DNA of 64,000 nt from Alkalimonas cellulosilytica (GCF_036325985.1 NZ_JAUHLI010000007.1:124001-188000), one strand, 5' to 3'. Shown: positions 35,052 through 43,605, counted from the stretch's first letter. Notes: generated by a model from the letters alone, not told the origin. Numbers and translations: made by a program.

Positions 35052-36869
35052 TTACTTTTTCCCAAACAACAGATTAAGCACCCATCGCACCCTTTTACGT
35101 ACCCACAACAAGGCCTTATCAGCCAGTGTTGGGTTTTGCTGCCTGCGTTGTTCCAGTTCGGTTAATACTTGCTCCGGTGTGCTAAAACCGCCGGTTACAT
35201 CACTGATGTAGCGCGGATAAGCAATGAGGGTAGCGTACACCAGGGTCGCTATATCTAGCGGCCTGCCCCGCCGTGGTGGGGCGAACCTATCCTCCGTTAA
35301 CCCCCAACCGGCGTAAAATGGCCAGCCGTAACACACCACTTTTTTCCCTCGGAGCAGGGCTTCAAAGCCGGTTAATGAGGTCATCAGATGCACTTCATCC
35401 ACCTGCTGCAGTAATTCGGCCATGCTGACATCGAGCACCAGCTCATCACAGAAACGAATGGCTTCATCTTCGCCGGCTCCCTTTGCTCTGGCACCGGAAT
35501 ACACATCTGGATGCGGTTTATAGATGACCCAGGCATCCGGGTTATTCGTTCGTACCTGTTGCAGTAGTTGCAGGTTACTGCGAACCTGATGCGCACCAAA
35601 CTCAATGGAGGCATCGGTTTCAACCTGCCCAGGCACCAGCAACACCGGCTTGTTGGTATCCGGGCGTTGCCAGCCGGTCTGACCCACATTGTATTTGGTG
35701 ACACCTTGTTGGCAAATGCGTTGCCGCAGTGCTTCTGCCCGCTCACGCTGTTGGTCGGTGAGAGTCAGTGTTTGCAGCAATTGCTCCAAATCCGATGGCT
35801 GGGTTGCATCAAAATACAGACCTTGCTGATCAAAAATCCACGACATCGGCTGGGCAAACTCGGCCCCGAGACCTACCGAACGGATAAAGCCATCTTCTAA
35901 CCGAATGAGCCTTAAGCCTGGCTGAACAACGGGCAAGGCTCTGCGCCCCCACACCAGCACCGTGCCCTGGGCTGGTAATTCAGCTTCCTGGTGCACAAAA
36001 CGAATGGCACTGCCTTGGCTAAAGCGTTGCAAAGTTTTGCGCCAAAAGCGGGAAAAGCCATAGGCATAAAGCTGCTGCGGCAGGCTCAGTCGCATGCGTT
36101 GCTGCAATCCTGCCCAGTTCAATAACTCGATGGGCGAACAAGCTTGTTGCCGCTCCGGGTGCAGTGCCTGCTCGCCTGCCAGGATGGCATGATGGATAAA
36201 AACCGGCAATACAACTTTAGCTGCAATCTGCTGACTAAAAAGTCCATGGCTTAGCTCGCAACTGACCAAGGGTGAGTCTTGTCCGCAGTGCAGTGGCTTT
36301 TGCCACAGTAAGGCTTCCAGCGCTAGCAGAGAACGGCTACAAAACACCCGGCTGGCGGCTTGCATTAAACTGGCGGTATGACAAGCCGGCTGGAACTGCA
36401 GGCGTTCCCGTATCTCCGGGCTTATCACAGCAGTCTGTTGCAGTTGTTGCAGTCGCAGTTGATCAGCCGGGCTAGTTGCCGCAAGGCAGATAATGGGCTC
36501 AGGAAACTCTGCTGCTTGTTGTAGCAGCTGGCTAAATAGCTTTTCACTTAACTGATGGTCTATCAGCAGCAATTGGCATGTCAGGCCAGCGGTATTTACT
36601 GGCCGTAAATAGTTGCAACAAGCCAGCTCCAGCTGTTGCCACTGCTGAATGAATGCCAGGCTTTCATCCAGCGCTATCTTGCTTAAAGGCTTGGCGACGA
36701 TCTGGCGCCAATGCAACAGAGCCTGAGCTTCGCCACCAAGTGCTGCCAAAAAATCTGCAGATGCAGTCAGCAAAGCCCAGTCGCTTTGAGCGGTTTTTTC
36801 CTGCAAAACAGCAGCTAGTGTACTCAACGGCTGTCTACCACTAGTCCAGGTGATCGCGAATAATGGCAC
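35052..36869 (-). CDS. kpsC: KpsC-like capsule beta-Kdo transferase, reduced first module
   Basis: 605 aa. The second half is a full KpsC/LpsZ module: IRLEDGFIRSVGLGAEFAQP, KPVLLVPGQVETDASI, VIYKPHPDVYSG, EVHLMTSLTGFEALLRGKKV and CYGWPFYAGWGLTEDR. The first 290 or so residues keep only traces of the other module (CSRSLLALEALLWQKPLHCG) and have lost its ED-G-F-I-R-S start. KpsC builds the poly-Kdo linker on phosphatidylglycerol at the base of group 2 capsules. The start is a GTG at 36869 overlapping kpsE by 29 bases, with no good ribosome site, so the true start is uncertain. Its usual partner KpsS is not in the window. Confidence 0.85.
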   Translation of the reverse strand: MPLFAITWTSGRQPLSTLAAVLQEKTAQSDWALLTASADFLAALGGEAQALLHWRQIVAKPLSKIALDESLAFIQQWQQLELACCNYLRPVNTAGLTCQLLLIDHQLSEKLFSQLLQQAAEFPEPIICLAATSPADQLRLQQLQQTAVISPEIRERLQFQPACHTASLMQAASRVFCSRSLLALEALLWQKPLHCGQDSPLVSCELSHGLFSQQIAAKVVLPVFIHHAILAGEQALHPERQQACSPIELLNWAGLQQRMRLSLPQQLYAYGFSRFWRKTLQRFSQGSAIRFVHQEAELPAQGTVLVWGRRALPVVQPGLRLIRLEDGFIRSVGLGAEFAQPMSWIFDQQGLYFDATQPSDLEQLLQTLTLTDQQRERAEALRQRICQQGVTKYNVGQTGWQRPDTNKPVLLVPGQVETDASIEFGAHQVRSNLQLLQQVRTNNPDAWVIYKPHPDVYSGARAKGAGEDEAIRFCDELVLDVSMAELLQQVDEVHLMTSLTGFEALLRGKKVVCYGWPFYAGWGLTEDRFAPPRRGRPLDIATLVYATLIAYPRYISDVTGGFSTPEQVLTELEQRRQQNPTLADKALLWVRKRVRWVLNLLFGKK

Positions 36870-37923
36870 GGGTCAATTGCGCAATACCAGCCAGAACAAT
36901 CGCGAAAAAACAAACAACGATAAAGTTGTAGCTGCGGCGAGGCTCTACCGAGTATTGTGGCAAGGTGGGGTATTGCAACACTGAGACTTGCTTCAGTTTG
37001 CGTGCGGCTTCTACCCGGGTGCTTTCCAACATCAATAACGAGTTGGAGTACAATTCCAGGGCAAATTGTGCCTGTAAGGTCAGGGTTTCAAATTCGGCAG
37101 AAATACGATTCAGGGCATCACCATCCGAGGTGGCCATTTTACTTCGTTCCAGGTTAATTTGCGTATTTAAGGCTTGGATCTGACTGTCAAGCCGTTGCAT
37201 TTCCGGTGAGCTTGGGCTCTGAAAGCTACTGCTGGCTTTACGCTGAGCCTCGAGTAAGGCTTTTTGCGCTTCGAGCTGAGCGACAATCATCATGATGCTT
37301 TCCACCGAGCCTGTCGGGGAGACCAGGCCATGGGTATTCTGAAAAGAAAGCAGTGCTTCACGTGCACTGTACAAGCGTTTTTCCAGCACTTCGACCTGGC
37401 CTTCAATAAAAGCCACTTGTTCTTCAGCCAGTCGCTGCCCCATACGGTTCATATGCAGCTCACCTTCCTGCAGCAATGTTTGTGCAATTTGCTGAGCCAT
37501 TTCCGGGCTATAGGCCTGAACCCTCAAACGCAGGACATTGGCGTAGTCGTCAAAGTGAATGTTAATGCGATTGAGCATGTAGCTGTGAAACTTCTCCATC
37601 GGCGCATCCTCACTGCTAAGGCGCGACCATCGATCGATGTCTTTATTGGCAAAGTGCTGACGAATCTGCAGCTGCTGCTCCAGCACATTCAGCATATCGA
37701 CCGATAACAAGTGATCCCGTAGCAGCAGCAAGTCACCGGCACCCGAGGTGCCGGACAATAACGATGAAAAATTCAGGCTAGCAGGCGAAATCTCCGGGCT
37801 TTTAAGCACAATGTTCGCTTCAGAAACATAGCGATCGGTGGCTAGTAGCATCCAGTAAAAAAATGCCACGATAATGACGACCAGCGCAACGGCCCACTGT
37901 GGATGCTGTTGTAATTTATTCAT
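36841..37923 (-). CDS. kpsE: Capsule export inner-membrane protein KpsE (PCP family)
   Basis: 360 aa with membrane helices near residues 10-27 and 332-350 and a long coiled coil (about 165-305), the layout of polysaccharide co-polymerase proteins of ABC-type capsule systems. The conserved YVSEANIVLKSPE follows the first helix, as in KpsE/CtrB. It bridges the KpsMT transporter and the KpsD channel. Four-base overlap with kpsT. Confidence 0.93.
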   Translation of the reverse strand: MNKLQQHPQWAVALVVIIVAFFYWMLLATDRYVSEANIVLKSPEISPASLNFSSLLSGTSGAGDLLLLRDHLLSVDMLNVLEQQLQIRQHFANKDIDRWSRLSSEDAPMEKFHSYMLNRINIHFDDYANVLRLRVQAYSPEMAQQIAQTLLQEGELHMNRMGQRLAEEQVAFIEGQVEVLEKRLYSAREALLSFQNTHGLVSPTGSVESIMMIVAQLEAQKALLEAQRKASSSFQSPSSPEMQRLDSQIQALNTQINLERSKMATSDGDALNRISAEFETLTLQAQFALELYSNSLLMLESTRVEAARKLKQVSVLQYPTLPQYSVEPRRSYNFIVVCFFAIVLAGIAQLTRAIIRDHLD

Positions 37924-38582
37924 TTACTAATACTCTCGTTGTATGCTGCTAAGGCATCGTCCAGTTTGTCAAACCAAATGGCTTGCCCCTGATGCAACCA
38001 AATCCCGGCCTGACATAAGTCCTGCAAAATACCAACACTGTGCGATACCATAATCAAACTTGACTTACCGATACGATCACGGAACGCCTTCTTGGCTTTT
38101 TTCTTAAATGCTGTATCCCCTACCGCGGTGGCTTCATCGGAGATGTACACATCGAAATCGAAAGCCAACGATAAGCCAAAAGCCAACCGGCTGCGCATGC
38201 CGCTGGAGTAGGTTTTCATCGGCTGATCGAAGGCTTTACCTATTTCGGCAAAGTCTTGCACATAGTCGATAATTTGCTGCATTCGGTCTTCACCACCATG
38301 AATACGAGCGACAAATTTCACATTCTGTCGGCCAGTCATGCTGCCTTGAAAGCCGCCTTTTAAACCAATTGGCCAGGAGATCTTGCTATTGGTAATGATG
38401 TCGCCCTTATCCGGCGTGTCCATCCGAGCCAATAGTTTGAGCAACGTGGACTTTCCGGCACCATTACGGCCAATCAAACCAACGCTCACCCCTTGCGGGA
38501 TCACAAAATTGACATCTTGAAGTACCCAGTCGCCACCAAAAGGGCCATGATAGCGTTTATAGAGATTACGAACCTCAATCAT
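37920..38582 (-). CDS. kpsT: Capsule ABC transporter ATP-binding protein KpsT
   Basis: 220 aa. Walker A GRNGAGKST (38-46), signature YSSGMRSRLAFGLSLAF and Walker B VYISDEATAVGD. Short, with no C-terminal glycan-binding domain, as in KpsT/CtrD of group 2 capsules. It powers export of the finished lipid-linked polymer. Overlaps kpsM and kpsE. Confidence 0.96.
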   Translation of the reverse strand: MIEVRNLYKRYHGPFGGDWVLQDVNFVIPQGVSVGLIGRNGAGKSTLLKLLARMDTPDKGDIITNSKISWPIGLKGGFQGSMTGRQNVKFVARIHGGEDRMQQIIDYVQDFAEIGKAFDQPMKTYSSGMRSRLAFGLSLAFDFDVYISDEATAVGDTAFKKKAKKAFRDRIGKSSLIMVSHSVGILQDLCQAGIWLHQGQAIWFDKLDDALAAYNESISK

Positions 38583-39364
38583 CGGGCCATCAACTTCGTT
38601 TTAAGACGAATTTGCAGCATTAATCCCAGCAGGATTAAGCTCAGAGCAACCGCCAATGGATACATCAGTTCAATCCCCTGTACACTGCGGTAGGAAGGGA
38701 AAAAACCATAACGCATGGACTCCAGCGCGTGCAACACAGGGTTGTAGATAAGGACTTGCTGTACACTGTAGGGCATGAGTTGAACAGGAATAATAACACC
38801 GGATAAAAAGTATAAAGGAAACATCATCATGCGAATGATTTTTTCAGTCTCCTGCACCAAAGTAACGGCTATGGAAAAAATTAACCCCAAGCCAAAGCCA
38901 AGACACCAGAGCGTAAGCCAGCCAGCGACAACCTGCATCGGGTTGTGTGGAACGATGTTCATGCCGATAAAAGCGGCTCCGCAAACCAGAATCAAAAACA
39001 CGGTGGTCTTTAGTACGCCTTCCAGTGCCGCACGAACAATGACGGTATCTACTGGATGAAGCTGGCGATAGGCAAACAGGCCGCTGTTTGCATTGATGGC
39101 CGACATGGAGCGGGTTACGGCATCCCGGAATACAAAGAATCCCATCAAACCAACGATTAGGTAAGGGATGAAGTCTGCCCCGGGAATAAAACGTATCCGC
39201 CCCATAAACTCCCGCACCGCTATCATGATCATGATATGCGCTATCGGCTCCAGCAACATCCAGGTCCAGCCAAAGCGATCCCCTGACATCCTGGCCATCG
39301 CTTCCCGCATAAAGAGCGCGTACCATACATGCAAAGTGACCTGTATTGAGCTGCGCTCTTTCAT
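38579..39364 (-). CDS. kpsM: Capsule ABC transporter permease KpsM
   Basis: 261 aa ABC-2 type permease with six predicted membrane helices. YALFMREAMARMSGDRFGW at the start and FPLYFLSGVIIPVQLMPYSV are characteristic of KpsM/CtrC. Forms the transporter with KpsT. It is 21 bases after kpsD. Confidence 0.95.
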   Translation of the reverse strand: MKERSSIQVTLHVWYALFMREAMARMSGDRFGWTWMLLEPIAHIMIMIAVREFMGRIRFIPGADFIPYLIVGLMGFFVFRDAVTRSMSAINANSGLFAYRQLHPVDTVIVRAALEGVLKTTVFLILVCGAAFIGMNIVPHNPMQVVAGWLTLWCLGFGLGLIFSIAVTLVQETEKIIRMMMFPLYFLSGVIIPVQLMPYSVQQVLIYNPVLHALESMRYGFFPSYRSVQGIELMYPLAVALSLILLGLMLQIRLKTKLMAR

Positions 39365-39385
39365 CCGTTCAGTGCCCTACTTCGC

Positions 39386-41110
39386 TTAGATATCAATGGC
39401 CACTTTGGCAGCAATGGCGATTTGATAAATAATTTGCGTCAGTGTGGATGCCAGCTGCAGATTCTTGGTGGTAACGGCTGGTAATACCAAAATTTCATCG
39501 CCTGGCCGTAACTCGACATCACGGGCATTTCGCACTTCGCCATTTTGCCGCACAATCAGAATACGGCGTTTGTCGGCATGCTGGCTAAAACCGCCTGCGG
39601 CTTCGATGTAGTTCCAGGCACTCATGCCGGGGACAAAGATCGAGGCTTGCGGGATGTACACTTCGCCACTGACCAAGATGGAGTCTGAGCGTTCAGGGAT
39701 GGTGATCACATCGCCATCTTGCAGCCGTAAATCCAGCAATTGATCCCGATGACTCACCACCAGACGACCATTGGGCTCGACTTCACGAGCACGCGCGACA
39801 AAAGCACTGATAAGCTCAGCTTCACGCACCCGGATGGCGGACTCTTCGACCGTTGCCGACGAAGCCCCCAGGTAGGTGGTTTCTAAGCGCCGTAACGACT
39901 CAAGCAAGGATTCACGCTGACGTTCGGCCACACTGACCCGACGAATGGAGATGCTGCGGGTTTCCGCGATCACCTGATCGACCGGGATGTTATCCAGTAG
40001 CTGGTGCAAGGTCGCATTTTTCGGCAAAATAAAGAAAGAGGGTCCGTAGTAACTGCCTTCCAGTTGCACCACAATGGTATCGGCATGGCGATCGGCCACA
40101 AACACCACTTCATCACCATTGGCGATAGCCAGTTCAGCGAAAGGTTCCAGCGGTTGATAATTGGCGTAAGGCCCACTGGCGCGCTGACCGCGGACTAAGG
40201 CGTGCGATACACCGGCATCCAGCTGTGCCAGTTGCATCAAGGTTTTACCATAGAGTACGTCATCGTTGAGTTCGTAAAAATAAGCCCGGCCAACCTCACC
40301 ATGGACGGCAATTTGCGGCCCGCGGCGCTCAACCAAAATGGTATCACCATTTTGCAATTGCGCATGATTCAGCTTGCCTTCCAGCAGAAAATCGTACAAA
40401 TCCATTTCAGCCAGGGTTTCGCCATTACGCAGCAAACGAATGCGGCGATAGCTGCCCTGCTCTTCATCAATGCCACTGGCCTGATCTAAAAAATACAGCA
40501 CAGAGTCACTGGGAACACCGGCGTAGCGGCCCGGTTTATTGACAAAGCCAGTGACGAAAACTGCTACTGGCTGAACGCCTTGCAAGTTAGTGTAGACATA
40601 GACGTTATCCGGGTACACTTTGCGCACAGCATTGCGCACAATGGTATCCAGCTGACTGTGGCTGACCCCTTGCACCTGCACCGGGCCAATGCTGGGAATA
40701 AAGATGTTCCCTTGCGCATCTACCGGTAAGATACGGTCAATATCGACGGCACCCCATACCCGCAAAGTGACCTGATCCCCCGGCAAAATCCGATAATCAG
40801 GGTTCAGGCCATCGGCCCGGGTGCCACGAAAGCCACCGCTGAACAGTTCAGCACCGAAAGGTCGCATGTCTCTGACTATGCCCTGCTCCATGGTGGGGAT
40901 AGGGCCATAACCGCCTTGCTGCCAATTGACATTGGATCGAGGCTCTTGCAAAGCTGCTTGTTGCTGCGCCTGCATGGCTCGGGCTTGTTGTGCCTGAGTT
41001 TGTTGCGACTGATCTGTAAAAGGATTTGCCAGTGCGGTCGAGGCACAGCACAGCAATCCGAACAAAGCTGTTGCCAGTAGTCGACCTTGGCGCATGGAAA
41101 TTCGCTTCAT
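39386..41110 (-). CDS. kpsD: KpsD/Wza-like polysaccharide export protein
   Basis: 574 aa from the ATG at 41110 (GGA seven bases upstream); an ATG at 41131 is possible. A Sec signal ends STALA before NPFTDQ; it is not a lipoprotein. A Gln-rich stretch follows, then the Poly_export domain (YRILPGDQVTLRVWGAVDI, FIPSIGPVQVQGVS), several SLBB domains and a hydrophobic C-terminal helix region. KpsD-type proteins form the periplasmic and outer-membrane conduit of ABC-dependent capsule systems. Confidence 0.92.
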   Translation of the reverse strand: MKRISMRQGRLLATALFGLLCCASTALANPFTDQSQQTQAQQARAMQAQQQAALQEPRSNVNWQQGGYGPIPTMEQGIVRDMRPFGAELFSGGFRGTRADGLNPDYRILPGDQVTLRVWGAVDIDRILPVDAQGNIFIPSIGPVQVQGVSHSQLDTIVRNAVRKVYPDNVYVYTNLQGVQPVAVFVTGFVNKPGRYAGVPSDSVLYFLDQASGIDEEQGSYRRIRLLRNGETLAEMDLYDFLLEGKLNHAQLQNGDTILVERRGPQIAVHGEVGRAYFYELNDDVLYGKTLMQLAQLDAGVSHALVRGQRASGPYANYQPLEPFAELAIANGDEVVFVADRHADTIVVQLEGSYYGPSFFILPKNATLHQLLDNIPVDQVIAETRSISIRRVSVAERQRESLLESLRRLETTYLGASSATVEESAIRVREAELISAFVARAREVEPNGRLVVSHRDQLLDLRLQDGDVITIPERSDSILVSGEVYIPQASIFVPGMSAWNYIEAAGGFSQHADKRRILIVRQNGEVRNARDVELRPGDEILVLPAVTTKNLQLASTLTQIIYQIAIAAKVAIDI

Positions 41111-41164
41111 GATGTAATCCGTCTTTTGCATGGCCCTGTCTGGGCCTGTGCGTTTGTTATTCGC

Positions 41165-41533
41165 TTAAAAAGCCAGTGCGCGGCCCTGATACCATTGCCG
41201 GGCTTCATTTTGGCACACCAAGGCAGACTGATTCTGTTGTTCTGGGGCAACTTGCAGTGCCAGACAAAGGCGATTACTGGCGGAGACGTAACGATCTTTC
41301 ACCCGCACTTGCACCGGGTTCCCCCAAGGCGACTCGGCGAGCTCAACCAGATCGCCACTATTCGCGTTGGCCAACGAAGGAAAACTGCTCTCTGGTAGCA
41401 GGGGCATGGCGGTGATGGAGTCGGCGGCAAGTAAACTCTGATTCTGCGAGTTGGTACTAACACAAGCACTGCTTAAGGTGACGGCTACACTGAGCAGCAG
41501 CAGACGAAGAAAATTGATTCGGGTGTTGAGCAT
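41165..41533 (-). CDS. Small lipoprotein of the capsule operon
   Basis: 122 aa from the ATG at 41533. The first part, MLNTRINFLRLLLLSVAVTL then SSAC, is a lipoprotein signal. Starts at 41542 or 41554 (GTG) are also possible. After a Ser/Asn-rich linker comes a compact C-terminal segment with ESPWGNPVQVRVKDRYVSAS and a cysteine on either side of it (NRLCLAL, ALVCQNE), which may form a disulfide. Small lipoproteins of this look occur beside Wza/KpsD-type exporters, but I cannot name the family. First gene of the kps operon. Confidence 0.65.
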   Translation of the reverse strand: MLNTRINFLRLLLLSVAVTLSSACVSTNSQNQSLLAADSITAMPLLPESSFPSLANANSGDLVELAESPWGNPVQVRVKDRYVSASNRLCLALQVAPEQQNQSALVCQNEARQWYQGRALAF

Positions 41534-41847
41534 AAAGTCCATCTTCTTACGCACCGTTGCTGTCGCCTAAAGCCACAGTTTAGTGCTTCTTTGAGTGTTT
41601 ATCTGGTGTCCAGAACCGTGCAAAAATAGTATCACTTCAACCTGAGTGACGCCAGCATCAAATCCAGTTACCAGCACAGATGCAACAATTATAAACAAAT
41701 TACACGGCACCCTGTCACTAGCTGGTTTTCATCCTGAAACGGCATCCCTGCCGTTTCGCGGAGTCGCAGACAGGACAGCCCCCATCCATTCTGATAAACT
41801 AACCACGTCAATGCTCCGCTAGCTTATCACTCTAAATGAGGTGCCAG
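41534..41847. promoter_or_regulatory. Divergent control region with kps promoter candidate and a repeat remnant
   Basis: About 310 bases with no gene. On the minus strand TATAAT (41689-41694) is a perfect -10. The best -35 is GTGACA (41713-41718), 19 bases upstream, lying inside a piece of the hairpin-repeat linker (CTAGTGACAGG). The transcript would have a leader of about 150 bases. That leader contains GCTGGTAACTGGATTTGATG followed by CTGGCG, loosely like a JUMPstart element, but without a clear GGCGGTAGC core. A further hairpin AAACGGCATCCCTGCCGTTT lies at 41737-41756. Confidence 0.4.
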
Positions 41848-42159
41848 ATGTTTTTTAACAGCCAACGTATTCCAGAACTTGAAGGGCTGAACTTTGCCGA
41901 GCGGATGCAGGTGATGCGCACCGCAGCCGACCGTTTGCCGGTACCGAAGAAGTTGCTACTGAACCTTATCAAACTGGTGATTTTGTTTGTGTTCTTTCTG
42001 ATGATGGCCCAGGCCAATGACTGGCGCATTATTCCTTATGTCATTGCACTGATTGTGGTGTACCCGGCGGTGACCCGGCCATTGACGTACTTGTTGTGCC
42101 GGCCGGATTTACCGGCCATTCGTAAAGAGTTGGAGCAAGAGGCAGCTAAGCAGCAGTGA
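41848..42159 (+). CDS. Small inner-membrane protein, function unknown
   Basis: 103 aa starting MFFNSQRIPELEGLNFAERM; the ATG at 41848 has GAGGTG five bases upstream, better than the ATG at 41836. Two membrane helices (about 38-57 and 61-80, roughly LLNLIKLVILFVFFLMMAQA and RIIPYVIALIVVYPAVT) are followed by a charged tail. It resembles short alteromonad proteins I recall as DUF6170, but that is from memory. Transcribed towards aspartoacylase; its TGA is the first linker of array R7. Confidence 0.7.
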   Translation: MFFNSQRIPELEGLNFAERMQVMRTAADRLPVPKKLLLNLIKLVILFVFFLMMAQANDWRIIPYVIALIVVYPAVTRPLTYLLCRPDLPAIRKELEQEAAKQQ

Positions 42160-42205
42160 GCGGCCCAGAGGGCCTGGTGACCGCTGGCATCGCCAGCTAG
42201 TCGCC
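42156..42205. repeat. Hairpin-linker array R7
   Basis: GCCCAGAGGGC and CTGGCATCGCCAG joined by CTGGTGACCG, starting with GTGAGCG and ending CTAGTCGC. It lies between two convergent genes and contains the stop codons of both (TGA at 42157-42159 on plus, TAG at 42197-42199 on minus). Confidence 0.83.
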
Positions 42206-43102
42206 GGCCACAGGCGGCACCACCAGGGTAATTTTCTCATTCAATGACATCGCCAGGTTGTTGTCGTAATAGGCGGCTTCGTTGATAAAGCTTGGGTAAA
42301 CGTCGCTCTCCCCTTCATAAAGCAGCTCCTTACCATCGAACAGTTTAAAGATCGGGTCGCCTGGCTTGATCGGCTTAAAATCCTGATCCTGCACATGGCT
42401 GTGCACCATCCCCAATCGCTCGCCCTGCTCATTAAGCGGCAAGGTGATGCTGTGCAAATAGCGGTAGGCTGCTACTTCGGCAGGCAACGGCGGCAATTGC
42501 TGGCGGTTGTATAAATCGGCAAAGTCCAGAATGTGTTGGGTCATGCTGTGCATTTGCTCCAGCACGTCTTGGCGAAGTACCGACTGAGGTTGGGGCCCTA
42601 CTTCGACAATCACCCCATAGCGGCCTGTGGTGCAAAGCAGCTTGTGCGCTTCGGCCGGCAGATGATCTTCGTCGCAGCTAATCACCGCTTCGGGCATCTT
42701 CATTTTGACGTAACCGGCCAGTTGATTGTAAAAATCACCGGCCTGGGTCAGGATCAGCACCGGCCCCATATTGCTGGTGGTGTTGTGCAAGTCAATCACC
42801 AGATCCACCTTCGGATTGCCTTTGGGTCCAAGTACCGCATCAATCACTTTGGCCCGGCTTTGTTCGTAATTGCTAAGCGCAGGGTTATCCAGGTCTTCAC
42901 GGCGGAACTGGCGGTTTAAATCGGCATCCAGGTAGCGCTTGTTGGCGCTGTGCGCCTGCGGGTTGGCAAACAAAGTCCAGGCATGAAAGCTTTGGCGCTG
43001 CAGGAATTCGGGCTGACGCTGGTACTGGCGGATTAAGTAGATGCCGGAAAATTCATTGCCATGGGTGCCACCCACGATGGCGACTTGCTGGATAGGCTGC
43101 AT
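42197..43102 (-). CDS. Aspartoacylase / succinylglutamate desuccinylase family hydrolase
   Basis: 301 aa from the ATG at 43102 (GGAG upstream). Zinc ligands are in GGTHGNEFSG (His and Glu) and VIDLHNTTSNMG (His); DADLNRQFRRED holds the Asn-Arg substrate pair, and VIVEVGPQPQ contains the catalytic Glu. The length and motif spacing match aspartoacylase (N-acetyl-aspartate or related N-acyl amino acid deacylase) rather than AstE. No arginine catabolism genes are nearby. Confidence 0.88.
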   Translation of the reverse strand: MQPIQQVAIVGGTHGNEFSGIYLIRQYQRQPEFLQRQSFHAWTLFANPQAHSANKRYLDADLNRQFRREDLDNPALSNYEQSRAKVIDAVLGPKGNPKVDLVIDLHNTTSNMGPVLILTQAGDFYNQLAGYVKMKMPEAVISCDEDHLPAEAHKLLCTTGRYGVIVEVGPQPQSVLRQDVLEQMHSMTQHILDFADLYNRQQLPPLPAEVAAYRYLHSITLPLNEQGERLGMVHSHVQDQDFKPIKPGDPIFKLFDGKELLYEGESDVYPSFINEAAYYDNNLAMSLNEKITLVVPPVAGD

Positions 43103-43228
43103 AAAAAACTCCGTTTCAAATGGATGCCATCCAGTATGCCGTAAAAGCACTGAGTTGAGAACCAGCGCCAGACAAAAAGAATAAAAATGCGGAAAATAAG
43201 AATTTTAAGTCAGAGATGAAACTGGCGT

Positions 43229-43435
43229 TCAGGCAACTTCGTGAGCTAACTCAAAATCTTGCTGAGAATGCAGCAAAGTCTCATTATGCAGGATCTGACT
43301 GGCCTGACAGGTACACTGACCGCACTGGCTGCCTAAACCGCTGCAGGCACGCAGTTCACGCATTGAGCGCACACCATTGGCAACATGTTGCTTAATGGCT
43401 TTATCGGTCACAGCTTTGCACAGACATACGTACAT
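43229..43435 (-). CDS. bfd: Bacterioferritin-associated ferredoxin
   Basis: 68 aa [2Fe-2S] protein. MYVCLCKAVTDKAI gives the C-x-C pair, and GLGSQCGQCTCQA provides the C-x2-C pair with spacing typical of Bfd. It reduces bacterioferritin to release stored iron. A Fur-box-like sequence lies upstream, and AGAGG precedes the start. No bfr gene is adjacent. Confidence 0.92.
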   Translation of the reverse strand: MYVCLCKAVTDKAIKQHVANGVRSMRELRACSGLGSQCGQCTCQASQILHNETLLHSQQDFELAHEVA

Positions 43436-43469
43436 AGGATCACCTCTCAGTTGATAGGGTGATCCTAAT

Positions 43470-43488
43470 CTAATTAATAATTATTATC
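43470..43488 (-). promoter_or_regulatory. Probable Fur box upstream of bfd
   Basis: On the minus strand GATAATAATTATTAATTAG matches the 19-base consensus GATAATGATAATCATTATC at about 12 of 19 positions, and sits 35-53 bases before the bfd start in a very AT-rich stretch. Iron repression of bfd is well established. Confidence 0.6.
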
Positions 43489-43512
43489 AATAGTATTTAT
43501 TGATTAAAGACG

Positions 43513-43605
43513 GCAACCAGGTCCCAGGGACCGGTCACTAGCCGCAAAGCGGCGGTCACCAGTTGGCTTTGCCAGCGGTAACCGCCGCTTCGCTGCCTAG
43601 CGAAA
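43513..43605. repeat. Hairpin-linker array R8
   Basis: GGTCCCAGGGACC, CCGCAAAGCGG, TTGGCTTTGCCAG and CCGCTTCGCTG joined by GGTCACTAG, CGGTCACCAG and CGGTAACCG, i.e. the same linkers in the opposite orientation to R1-R7. It lies between the NatB-like gene, whose TAG stop (43597-43599) it supplies, and the bfd promoter. Confidence 0.85.
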
